Assembly (NCBI GenBank): GCA_028280735.1
Contig: JANQLH010000314.1
Coordinates: 1 to 32,934, forward strand
Origin: SAR324 cluster bacterium
GTDB taxonomy: Bacteria; SAR324; XYD2-FULL-50-16
Length of the DNA: 32,934 nucleotides
Direction: 5' to 3'
The translations under genes were made by a program, and so were the position numbers. Below the pieces are notes generated by a model that worked only from the letters and a program-made list of their open reading frames with translations, was not told where the DNA came from and did no database searches. Shown in pieces: positions 19,543 through 28,776 of this stretch; position 1 is the first letter of the stretch; each line of letters begins with the position of its first letter.

Positions 19543-20487
19543 ATGAAAAACCGAAAACGGATATTAGTTACCGGCGGCGCCGGATTTATCGGCTCCCATT
19601 TGTGTGAAAGACTGCTCAAAGAAGGTCATGACGTGATCAGCCTTGATAACTTTTTTACGGGGACCAAGGAAAACATTCTACCCTTCATGGATAATCCGTA
19701 TTTCGAAAGCGTTCGTCATGACATCACCCATCAATACTTCATCGAGGTAGACTGGATTTTCAACCTGGCATGCCCCGCCTCTCCAATTCATTACCAGTTT
19801 AATCCCATAAAAACCCTTAAAACCAATATCCTGGGAACATTGAACATGCTGGGGCTAGCCAAAAGAGTAAAGGCCAGAATCCTTCACGCCAGCACATCGG
19901 AGGTTTATGGTGATCCGAAAATGCATCCCCAAAAAGAAGAATACTGGGGCAATGTCAATCCGATAGGGTTAAGGAGTTGTTATGATGAAGGTAAAAGGGC
20001 AGCCGAGACACTGATGATGGATTATAAGCGGGAACAGAACGTGGATTCCAAAATTGTGAGGATTTTTAATACTTACGGCCCCAAAATGCGCTTTGATGAC
20101 GGCAGAGTTGTCAGCAATTTTATCGTGCAGGCCTTAAAAGGTGACAATATAACCGTTTATGGGGATGGCAGCCAAACAAGATCTTTTTGCTATGTGGACG
20201 ACCTTGTAGAAGTCATGATGCGCATGATGAAAAAGGAAGATTTCCCAGGGCCCGTTAACACCGGAAATCCCGATGAGTTTACTGTCATGGAATTGGCCCA
20301 AAAGATCATTGAGATGACCGGTTCAAAATCCAAGATTGATTTTAAAGAGTTACCGGCAGATGATCCCGTGAGAAGGAAACCGGATATCAGCCTTGCCAAG
20401 GAAAAGCTCGATTGGGAACCCAAAGTAAAACTGGAAGAAGGTCTTAAGGCCACCATTAATTACTTCGATCAATGGCTGGCAGTGTGA
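19543..20487 (+). CDS. UDP-glucuronate decarboxylase (UDP-xylose synthase type SDR)
   Basis: 314 aa; [75 protein letters not shown]; adjacent to ugd. Confidence 0.94.
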   Translation: MKNRKRILVTGGAGFIGSHLCERLLKEGHDVISLDNFFTGTKENILPFMDNPYFESVRHDITHQYFIEVDWIFNLACPASPIHYQFNPIKTLKTNILGTLNMLGLAKRVKARILHASTSEVYGDPKMHPQKEEYWGNVNPIGLRSCYDEGKRAAETLMMDYKREQNVDSKIVRIFNTYGPKMRFDDGRVVSNFIVQALKGDNITVYGDGSQTRSFCYVDDLVEVMMRMMKKEDFPGPVNTGNPDEFTVMELAQKIIEMTGSKSKIDFKELPADDPVRRKPDISLAKEKLDWEPKVKLEEGLKATINYFDQWLAV

Positions 20488-20527
20488 TCATTTAATAAAC
20501 ATTCTTTTTTATATTTTTTCCTCCCCC

Positions 20528-21274
20528 ATGAGTTCCATACATCCCGAACAGATCGCAGTCATTCTCGTTGAGCCGACCCAACCCGGAAATATAGGTTCAA
20601 CCGCCAGAGCCATGGATAACATGGGTATTACCGATTTCAGACTGGTAAACCCCTGCCACTATTTCCACCCCGAAGCCCGCATGTTTTCCATGAATGCCCG
20701 CTATTTGCTTCATCAGGCGAAAACCTATGAAAACCTGGAAAGCGCGCTGGCAGACAGGCAGTTGATCATCGGAACAACTGCCCGAGAAAGAGACAAGATC
20801 AAAAAACTGACCAGTCTTCACAACCTTGAACAAATCATTTCCAACTATCCGGAAGATATCAAAATAGCCCTGGTGTTCGGTACCGAGCAATCCGGCCTAC
20901 GCAATGAACATCTGGATCTTTGCAACGAATGGATCTATATTCCGACGTTTGGAAAAAGCAGTTCCTTAAATCTTTCGCAGGCAGTAGTTGTAGCACTTTA
21001 TGAACTATCAAAATACTTCGGTAAAAAACCGGTGCAGACCGAATACGAGATTGTTCCGGCATCCTCCGCCAGCATTGAAGGTATGAAAACACATCTCTTT
21101 TCTATTTTGGAAAAAACAGGATTTCTCCACAAAAGCTCCAAAGAAACAGTGTGGACAAGCTTTTCAGATATGATCGGAAGAGCGAAACCCGATGAACGTG
21201 ATGTGCGAATGATTCGAGGATTCTTCAACAGAATTGACGTCACCATTCGGCGACTTAAAAAGAAGCTGCCCTAA
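20528..21274 (+). CDS. SpoU-family RNA methyltransferase, TrmJ/LasT-like
   Basis: 248 aa; VILVEPTQPGNIGSTARAMDNMGI, ALVFGTEQSGLRNEHLDLC, IPTFGKSSSLNLSQAVVVALYEL knot motifs. Confidence 0.92.
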   Translation: MSSIHPEQIAVILVEPTQPGNIGSTARAMDNMGITDFRLVNPCHYFHPEARMFSMNARYLLHQAKTYENLESALADRQLIIGTTARERDKIKKLTSLHNLEQIISNYPEDIKIALVFGTEQSGLRNEHLDLCNEWIYIPTFGKSSSLNLSQAVVVALYELSKYFGKKPVQTEYEIVPASSASIEGMKTHLFSILEKTGFLHKSSKETVWTSFSDMIGRAKPDERDVRMIRGFFNRIDVTIRRLKKKLP

Positions 21275-21490
21275 AAGACAATCGGATTTCAACCTGATTA
21301 CCAAAACACGATCTCACCACAGCCACTTAACATTCAAACCGGGTTTGCTTTTTTCCAGCCGCCTCTCTCACTTCCTTTGCTTTAGCTTAAAAAGAAAGCC
21401 TTTCCTCCCAAAATTCGTAGTCGTCATGAACTCTTGATAGATAGATGTTCAGAAGATTATCCGGCTTAGCTTTAAATAAATTATTTTAAT

Positions 21491-21514
21491 AAAGCTTCAA
21501 AGCTTTGATTTTTT
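21491..21514 (+). terminator. Rho-independent-like terminator downstream of the SpoU methyltransferase
   Basis: AAAGCT-TCAA-AGCTTT hairpin (21491-21506) followed by GATTTTTT. The stem is AT-rich and short. Confidence 0.5.
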
Positions 21515-21598
21515 GTATGCTTTTGGCATTCCCCTTAAATTTCAAGTCAAATGATGAATAATATTCGACAGTAAAACCTGTTTAATTGTAAGATTTAC

Positions 21599-21633
21599 TT
21601 GACATTACCAGCATTTTCCAGCATATTATAGCA
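21599..21633 (+). promoter_or_regulatory. Candidate sigma70 promoter overlaid by three 10-bp-phased AGCA boxes upstream of the RHH gene
   Basis: TTGACA at 21599-21604; -10 either CATATT (21622-21627, 17-bp spacer) or TATTAT (21624-21629, 19-bp spacer). Boxes ATTACCAGCA / TTTTCCAGCA / TATTATAGCA at 21604-21633. Confidence 0.5.
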
Positions 21634-21646
21634 AATACTTTAAAGC

Positions 21647-21943
21647 ATGCCTCAAAGCAATTTACAAAGCATTGATGAAAGAAGTCGATCACTGCTTGAT
21701 TTCCTTTTGGAACATGAGGAAGAGGTCAAGCAGCTTTTTTCCAATCGGGATCTGCTTCAATCGGTAAGAGATCCTTTTAATATAACCGTCGAGAAAAATG
21801 TTACCTTGACAAACCAGGTGGACGAAAAAATCTACACCGACTTTAAGGATTTTTGTAAAAACAAGCGCTTGAAGGTCAAGGCAGCATTGATGCGGGCAAT
21901 GTTGGATTTGATGAAGAACTATCAGGATTTTAACCAGGATTGA
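21647..21943 (+). CDS. Small ribbon-helix-helix (CopG/ParG-like) DNA-binding protein
   Basis: 98 aa; polar N-terminal tail, then VTLTNQVDEKIYTDFKDFCKNKRLKVKAALMRAMLDLMKNY fits strand-helix-helix order of RHH proteins. Confidence 0.65.
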   Translation: MPQSNLQSIDERSRSLLDFLLEHEEEVKQLFSNRDLLQSVRDPFNITVEKNVTLTNQVDEKIYTDFKDFCKNKRLKVKAALMRAMLDLMKNYQDFNQD

Positions 21944-21977
21944 ATGTTTACCAATGATTTATATTAAGAGAAGAACA

Positions 21978-22154
21978 ATGGAAAGTGCCGAAGCTCAATT
22001 ACGAGAGATTCAACTCGCACTAAAATATTGTGATTTGGACTATCAAGAAATTCTGGAAGATTACAGGGAACATTTAAAAGACCTGGAGCAAAAAGCAACA
22101 ATCAAGCAGCGAAAAGAAGCATTTCCCAGGCAGGTTAACAAGAGATCCGCCTGA
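21978..22154 (+). CDS. Small helical protein of unknown function (58 aa)
   Basis: ATG at 21978 preceded by AAGAGAAGAACA; MESAEAQLREIQLALKYCDLDYQEILEDYREHLKDLEQKATIKQRKEAFPRQVNKRSA; co-directional, 34 nt after the RHH gene. Confidence 0.5.
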   Translation: MESAEAQLREIQLALKYCDLDYQEILEDYREHLKDLEQKATIKQRKEAFPRQVNKRSA

Positions 22155-22325
22155 CAAAAGAAACCATTTCCAATCAGAAGTGCTCCAGACATCGTACTAC
22201 TCCATCGTAATCAGTCGATTATTCGGTGATTATTGACTCCCTTGGTAGTATTTCCGGGCAATTGTGTGTAACATAATTGCATTCACGCATCCAGTCCCCG
22301 TTTAATCCGACGATACCTTTTCACG

Positions 22326-23264
22326 ATGCTACTCAAGAACATCAGCTACTATCATACAGGCGGCACGGCCGAAAAAATCTATGCTCCGGCCGACATAGTT
22401 GAGCTTTCCGGGGAGATAAAAACCATCCACGAAAATCAGGTCCCGTATTTCGTTTTAGGAGCCGGGAGCAATTCCTTAGTCATGGATGACCATTGGCCGG
22501 GAGCTGTTCTTTTATGCAGCAATCTCAATAGCTTGGAGGTAAAAAAGGACATAGTCACCGTTGAAGCCGGGGTCGAGAACACGCCGTTTTCCAAAGTTTG
22601 TCTGAACCATGAATTGCAAGGCGCAAGCTGGATGAATTACCTTCCGGGACAAATTGGCTCGACTGTACGCATGAATGCCCGTTGCTATAACGGGGAAATC
22701 AGCCAGATTGTAGACTCGGTTTCGACTGTCAGCAAAACGGGAGAAATAAAATCCTATAAAGGGTCCGATGTATTTCATGGCTATAAAGACACTCTGTTCA
22801 TGGAAAACGGTGATTTCGTGGCAGAAGTAACGTTTAAACTGAGCAAAGGAAATCCGGAGGTTATTCAACACCACATGGAATTCTGCAGAAAAGACCGGGA
22901 GAGCAAGCATCAGTTTATGTATCCATCCTGTGGCTGTGTTTTTAAAAATGACTATGAGGTGGGAATTCCCAGCGGCATGTTGCTGGAAGATGCCGGAGTT
23001 AGACAGCTGAGCAATGAAAAGGTTGAGATCAGCCCGTACCATGCCAATTTTGTTTTTAACAAAGGTGCTGCCGCTCACGAAATTTTATGTGTGTCTCTGG
23101 ATATGAGGGATTTGGTTTACGAGAAGTTTGGCGTTTGGCTGGAATTCGAAATGGAGTTGCTGGGGGTGATACCTGAATCCCTTAAAGCAAGGGTTTGTGA
23201 ATCAAAAATACCAAATCACAACCAAAAAGAGCTGGCACCCCTGAAACGGAAGTTCCAGGGTTAA
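22326..23264 (+). CDS. murB: UDP-N-acetylmuramate dehydrogenase
   Basis: 312 aa; YYHTGGTAEKIYAPADIVEL, VLGAGSNSLVMD, LPGQIGSTVRMNARCYNGEIS, GIPSGMLLEDAGVR. Confidence 0.94.
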   Translation: MLLKNISYYHTGGTAEKIYAPADIVELSGEIKTIHENQVPYFVLGAGSNSLVMDDHWPGAVLLCSNLNSLEVKKDIVTVEAGVENTPFSKVCLNHELQGASWMNYLPGQIGSTVRMNARCYNGEISQIVDSVSTVSKTGEIKSYKGSDVFHGYKDTLFMENGDFVAEVTFKLSKGNPEVIQHHMEFCRKDRESKHQFMYPSCGCVFKNDYEVGIPSGMLLEDAGVRQLSNEKVEISPYHANFVFNKGAAAHEILCVSLDMRDLVYEKFGVWLEFEMELLGVIPESLKARVCESKIPNHNQKELAPLKRKFQG

Positions 23265-23266
23265 TA

Positions 23267-26200
23267 TTACTGCTGCATGCCGTTCAGAACAAAAGGTCCC
23301 CAATAAAACGGATCATGAAAATCCCCCGTTTGCTTTTGTTTGACAACAAATTCCAGTTTCGCCTGTCTCAGGGCTTCGATTTTAGGATATCCCTGCTTCA
23401 AATATTCATAGAAATTAATCATAAGCTCACTGGTAGAATCATCCGCCACAGTCCAGAGGGAAACCACAACAGATGCCGATCCTGCATAAAGAAATGACCG
23501 GGTTAATCCAACCATCCCTTCTCCGCTGACTATTTTACCAAGCCCTGTTTCACACGCCGATAAGGTTACCATATCCGCTTTAAGCCGCATATCCCAGATC
23601 TCGGACGATGTTAAAAAACCATCCTCTTTCTGATCCCTTGCCAGGTTCAAAACCACCCCAGAGAATTCCGGATTATCCTCATCCAGAATTCCATGAGTAG
23701 CGAAATGGATATACTTGTAACTCTCCGACAGTTCCTTAGCCTTTTCCTCCAATGCACCTTGCTGATAGAATACACGGTTGCTATCTGAAAATAATGAAGA
23801 GATCTTGTTGACTTCAGTCGCGGTAGCATAAAGCCGCGAGAGTTCATAAAATCCTTTTTGCTTGAACACCGGATCAGCTTTGACGTTTTCATCTGCATTT
23901 ACCAGGGAAAATTCAGGATCTCCAAATCCCAAAAAGATCTTGGAATCATCCGGTTTATCAACACGCTGTCCGAGGTTATCCATAGCTGCCCCCAAAACAG
24001 AGGCTGACGGTGCGTAATAGACCGAATAGTCTTCTATCAAATACCGTTGATTGGCTGCCTGGTATCCCTCGCTACCGATGTCTATTTTGGTTATCAAGGT
24101 TTCAAAAGGCAGGTAGTGGAGAGCTCCGTCCGACAGTATCAGGATCGATTTGATTTCTGGCTCGATATCAAATGGATTGATCAGTGTTTCGTAAAGCTTC
24201 AACCCGATAGCCAGGTGCAATCTACGATTGTCCACTTCGGTATCCTCCTCGTCGTCATAGAATGAGAGCGGATCTTTCAAGGTAATACGATACTTTTCGA
24301 TGAGCTTTTTCAAATCTGCTTTGGCCGGCAGCTTGACCATTTTTAACTGCCTTTTGGAGATGTACCAACCATAGGATGCTTCACTGCCTGAAAAATAAGA
24401 AATCACAGCACTGGAGCGATCAATGATTTTAGCCCTGAGCAGGTTTAAATCGTAGATTTTGGGGTATTTTACATTGGCATAATTGGGATATTTCTCTTCC
24501 AACTCTTTTTTTAAGTTGTTGAAGGCCAGCTGTAGTTCCGTTTTTTTAAGGTTGAGCTGGTTAATCTTCTTTTTGTCTTTCTCTTTTTCCTGCTTGTTGA
24601 TCTCCTCGAATAAGGTTTCATTAACAGTCACCAGCTGGGATTTCACAAGGTTTTCCCGGTCTCGGTACGATTTGGGAAGGGAAATGTTGGAAAAGGCAAT
24701 TTGTTCCTGGAATTTATCGAGAAAAGATCGGGCCTTGGATTGTTCGGCTATGGGAAAAGCGTTTGCAAAGTATCTCTCGCTGCCTTCCATAGTGCCGATA
24801 TCATATTGAATTTTGATCAGTTGCTCAAACACATCGATGTTTTCTGCAACCAGCAGCTCTTGAGACTGGCCTCCCTTCAGTTGATGACGGATAACCTCCA
24901 GCAAGTCTATCGATTTGGAAAGACTGTCTGCGGCAGCTTTCAGGTAAAACCCACGTCTGGAGTAATCCTTGGCGGCCAGATCCCTTAACCAGAATCCCTT
25001 GTTTAACAAGAGGTTTTTAACCAGGTTGGGTGAGGTAATTGTATCAAGATCCGGATTGGGGAACTGCCGGTTGTCACCTCTCATATCCTCCGAGAGCAGC
25101 ATCAGGGCATCCTGGATGATATCCACTGCGACTTCCAGATTATCCTGTTCCTTTTCGATAAAGGCTATGTTGTTCAGGGTTTGTGCCTGATCAATATTCA
25201 ATCCCAGTGACTTCTGCAGATCGTAGGATTTTCCCAGGGAAGCTTTCGCGTCTTCCAGTCTGCCCAACTGGAAAAACGCGATCCCTTCATTGGAATAGGT
25301 TCTGGATATATCTCTTTTTAAGTCATATTTTTCGGCAATGTCACGACTTTTTGTCAGGTATTCAATGGCTTTGTCGTAATTCTTTAACGACATATAGCTG
25401 GTGGCGATATTGTTCATCGTCAGCGCCAGTTCAGCTTCAAACCCCAAATCACTTTGAATTTGACCTGCTTTTAAATAGGAGTTCAACGCCTGTTCATATT
25501 TACCTGTTTGCTGGTACAACGCCCCCAGGTTATTTACGACGGTAGCGGTAAACAATTCATTATTAAGTGTCTGGTTATATTCGAGTGCCTTGTTAAAATT
25601 CACTTCGGCGGAGTTGAAATCATCCATCCTGAGGAAAATGGAAGCTTTGATATTAGTGGCTTCCATCAACTGGGCTGTATTGTTCTGCCGCTTAAAGATG
25701 TCAATTGCCTGATCTGTAGCCTTTAAAGCTTCTTTGTATTCTGTCAGGTCTGCGTTCAGACTGGCCAATCCCAAAAGGATTTCTCCCATGCTGTCTTCAT
25801 TTTGTGGATCAGACTTTAAGCGGTTAAGGATCTTCCCGGCGGTATTATAATCAGCTCCGACAATATTAACGGAAGCCAGGGCCAACTGGGATTGAAGAAT
25901 TGACTGCCGTTCACCCGCGTTTAAGAAAAATGTAATCGACCTCTCCAGATCGATCCGCGCCTGTTCCAACAGAAGTTTTTTGTAGTATGCGGTCCCTCTT
26001 CCGTAATAAACGGAACCAAGGAAAAACTGGTCCTTAATGCCCGAAGTAATTCTGGCGACATCATGATAGCTTTTAATGGCCTCATCCGTCTTTCCCAACT
26101 TCTGCGATACCTGGGCTCTGAAGTAAAGCAGCCTCGCCATGTTTTCACTGCCTTCATCTATAATGATATCAGCCAGATAAATGGAGTCTTTCGCATCGTT

Positions 26201-28735
26201 GATTTGGCCTGCTGCCAATTGAAACCGGGTTAGATTCAAAAAGGCCGATCCCAATCTTTCCGTTTCTGCGCTTTGCTCCAAATAGGATATTAGCTGCTGT
26301 TGAGCTGTGATAGCATCGTTTATTCTCTGATTAAAGAACAAAGACTGACTTAACAACGAATATGCCAGGGCCTGGTCTATAGTTTTAAGTTCTTCCTGTT
26401 CCAGTTTGTTAATACTTTCAAAGGCCTTAATGGCATTGGCGTAGTCTTTCAGGTTAAAATATGCCATTCCCAGGTTCATCCGGACCTTAGCTTGTTTCAT
26501 GTCCAGATTCAAGGTCAGATCCCGAGCTTCAACGGACTGGTTAAGTTTTAAAAGGATATCTGATTTTAGAACAAAATTCGCATGACGTTGTTCCGTTGAT
26601 GGTGAATTCAGGGCTTTGTCAATGATTTCCAAGGCAGTGTTGTACCGGGTTAATCCAAGAAGGTTTTTTGCCTGAATCCTTAAGAGAACAACCTGGTTAT
26701 CGATATCATCCTTCGGAAGCAAATCTGATATTGAATTGACCAATTGGTTGGATTTTTCGAATTGCTCGATATTGTGCAAGTTATCGGCACTCATCACCAG
26801 CTGGTTTAACTGGACCCTAAATCGTGATTTGGATTTCTGTTTCGCAGCCGTCTGGTAAGCCTTAAACGCGTTGTCTGTTTGATCCAACTGCAGATAAAGG
26901 TTTCCGATCTCAAGATTGGTGAAGATTAATTTCTCTTTCTCACCCGTTTGTTCCTGGGTGGTTCTCAATTCAAGCAAGCGAGCCAGTTTTTGGTCGATAT
27001 CCCCGGATTCCAACTTGTTCAGTCGCGCTAAAATACGAGATTCAAGGTTGATATTCCGATGCCTTCTGGCGGCAGCAAGTGCTTCTTTGTAAGCTGCAAT
27101 AGCTTCATTTCGCCGGTTTTCCTTTTCATGCAACCGGCCTACCTCCCATAGCGTTTCCTCCAAAAACTCACTATCCGCTTCCTCATATTGAGTTTTTAAA
27201 AGATCATAAGCCGTTAATTGAGCCTTGGAATCAAGTTTTGCTTTGGCTACCAACAGCATTTTCCGGGCAATGCTGATTTTACGATCCTTCCTTTTTTCAA
27301 AAGAGTCCGGGGCATGGTTGTAAGCTTGCTGATAAAGCTGAAAGGCTTTTTCAAACTCGCCGGTCTTTTCCTTAACTTCAGCTCCCCAGATGTACGCCTG
27401 GTACAAAAACTTCTTATTGGTAATACCCGAATTTATATATCGCTCAAATAAAGCATAAGCATTCTGATATTGAGCTCGATTTGTGTAGTATTCTTCCAGT
27501 TCCTGAAAGCCGTTAAATCTGTCGAGTTGAAGAATAAATGCTGATGAGGAAAACACCTTTTGTATCAGCAATGCAATATACTCCTCATCCAATGAAAGAC
27601 GCTGGGCAACGCGAATCATGTTTTCCAAAAGAACCGGACCTTCAGGAGACAGCATAATGAATTCCTGTTTCAGGAGTTCTTTATGATAAACATATGCGTT
27701 ATTCCAATCCTCATTAATGATAGTGAGGTTTGCCAATCTGGACAGTGCCTTGCTTTTGTCTTGGTAGTCTTTGTGCCGGTAAATACTGGTAAGAACACTC
27801 TGCTCTTCAAGCAATTGCCCGTTTGCTTTGAAATAATTGTACAATCTGGTGAGAATTCCCAAGTCCGGACTTTGATTCCGCTTCTCCATAGCCTGATAAT
27901 ATCCCCAATAAACATCATTGGCTTCGTTCAGGTTGTCTATGGAAGATGCATATCTTAAGTACAACTGGCTCAAATCCCGCCATTGTTGATTGGCGACATA
28001 GATTTCCGCTAACAGGTCCACTGTTTTACGCGTCTCCGGATGTCTGGTCCTTATTCCGAAGTCGATCCATTTGTTCAGCACCCTGGTTTTCTCTTCTTCC
28101 GCATCGAACGAATTTGCCAGGGTATACCAGGAAGCGTAATAGTTATGGGTTTGTCCGCTTTTGGATCTCTCCGCATAGTGAATCAGAATCTCAAAATTTT
28201 CAGCAGCCTGGGCGTAATCGATGGTGTAGCGTACCCCCAAGGCATACTTGGAAAAGTAGTTTTCAGCCTCCTTGTAATTGTGCATTCTGGCGAAAAACTT
28301 ACTGATATACTGCAACAGAATGTTACGCTCAGTGTTGTTGTTTTCGGGAGTCACTTTCAACACATCTAACAGCACTTCCACTGCAGCGGCATTGCCGTCG
28401 ATTTCAAAATAGAGGTTTGCCAGGTCGATAACATTGGCATAACGTTGTGAGTAAAACTCCGGAGCAGAGCCAAGCAGTTTGTGCAAGGTATTACGATGTT
28501 TTATCTTAAGGCTGGTAAACGAATTTCGATCCAATCGATTGACACTAGCCTTTAGCTCTTCCTGATTCGCCAGAATCAACCGGGCTATCAACTCTCTTCG
28601 ATTTTCATAATCGGAGGTTTTTTCAATCTGTTTAATCAGAGTATTCTGTCTGTCCGATACCTGTTCCGCTAAAGAGCCGGTTGCCGCTGTCTGGAAAAAG
28701 AGGATCAGAAAAATTGTTAATCGTATATTAAACAT
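23267..28735 (-). CDS. Large secreted TPR-repeat protein with C-terminal CHAT (caspase-like) protease domain
   Basis: About 1822 aa from ATG 28735 (signal peptide MFNIRLTIFLILFFQTAATGSLA); a GTG start at 28780 with 4-nt overlap is also possible. Many TPR units, then CHAT motifs YIHFATHG and LSACETGLGKIVSGEGMVGLTRSFLYAGSASVVVSLWTVAD. Confidence 0.93.
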   Translation of the reverse strand: MFNIRLTIFLILFFQTAATGSLAEQVSDRQNTLIKQIEKTSDYENRRELIARLILANQEELKASVNRLDRNSFTSLKIKHRNTLHKLLGSAPEFYSQRYANVIDLANLYFEIDGNAAAVEVLLDVLKVTPENNNTERNILLQYISKFFARMHNYKEAENYFSKYALGVRYTIDYAQAAENFEILIHYAERSKSGQTHNYYASWYTLANSFDAEEEKTRVLNKWIDFGIRTRHPETRKTVDLLAEIYVANQQWRDLSQLYLRYASSIDNLNEANDVYWGYYQAMEKRNQSPDLGILTRLYNYFKANGQLLEEQSVLTSIYRHKDYQDKSKALSRLANLTIINEDWNNAYVYHKELLKQEFIMLSPEGPVLLENMIRVAQRLSLDEEYIALLIQKVFSSSAFILQLDRFNGFQELEEYYTNRAQYQNAYALFERYINSGITNKKFLYQAYIWGAEVKEKTGEFEKAFQLYQQAYNHAPDSFEKRKDRKISIARKMLLVAKAKLDSKAQLTAYDLLKTQYEEADSEFLEETLWEVGRLHEKENRRNEAIAAYKEALAAARRHRNINLESRILARLNKLESGDIDQKLARLLELRTTQEQTGEKEKLIFTNLEIGNLYLQLDQTDNAFKAYQTAAKQKSKSRFRVQLNQLVMSADNLHNIEQFEKSNQLVNSISDLLPKDDIDNQVVLLRIQAKNLLGLTRYNTALEIIDKALNSPSTEQRHANFVLKSDILLKLNQSVEARDLTLNLDMKQAKVRMNLGMAYFNLKDYANAIKAFESINKLEQEELKTIDQALAYSLLSQSLFFNQRINDAITAQQQLISYLEQSAETERLGSAFLNLTRFQLAAGQINDAKDSIYLADIIIDEGSENMARLLYFRAQVSQKLGKTDEAIKSYHDVARITSGIKDQFFLGSVYYGRGTAYYKKLLLEQARIDLERSITFFLNAGERQSILQSQLALASVNIVGADYNTAGKILNRLKSDPQNEDSMGEILLGLASLNADLTEYKEALKATDQAIDIFKRQNNTAQLMEATNIKASIFLRMDDFNSAEVNFNKALEYNQTLNNELFTATVVNNLGALYQQTGKYEQALNSYLKAGQIQSDLGFEAELALTMNNIATSYMSLKNYDKAIEYLTKSRDIAEKYDLKRDISRTYSNEGIAFFQLGRLEDAKASLGKSYDLQKSLGLNIDQAQTLNNIAFIEKEQDNLEVAVDIIQDALMLLSEDMRGDNRQFPNPDLDTITSPNLVKNLLLNKGFWLRDLAAKDYSRRGFYLKAAADSLSKSIDLLEVIRHQLKGGQSQELLVAENIDVFEQLIKIQYDIGTMEGSERYFANAFPIAEQSKARSFLDKFQEQIAFSNISLPKSYRDRENLVKSQLVTVNETLFEEINKQEKEKDKKKINQLNLKKTELQLAFNNLKKELEEKYPNYANVKYPKIYDLNLLRAKIIDRSSAVISYFSGSEASYGWYISKRQLKMVKLPAKADLKKLIEKYRITLKDPLSFYDDEEDTEVDNRRLHLAIGLKLYETLINPFDIEPEIKSILILSDGALHYLPFETLITKIDIGSEGYQAANQRYLIEDYSVYYAPSASVLGAAMDNLGQRVDKPDDSKIFLGFGDPEFSLVNADENVKADPVFKQKGFYELSRLYATATEVNKISSLFSDSNRVFYQQGALEEKAKELSESYKYIHFATHGILDEDNPEFSGVVLNLARDQKEDGFLTSSEIWDMRLKADMVTLSACETGLGKIVSGEGMVGLTRSFLYAGSASVVVSLWTVADDSTSELMINFYEYLKQGYPKIEALRQAKLEFVVKQKQTGDFHDPFYWGPFVLNGMQQ

Positions 28736-28776
28736 GTCACCCTTGTACCATCCGGTAATAAGAAGTTCTTTTGATA

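Noticed and set aside
22512-23078. 188-aa minus-strand ORF inside murB
   Set aside because: Fully nested antisense to a well-conserved murB; no domain or signal recognised.
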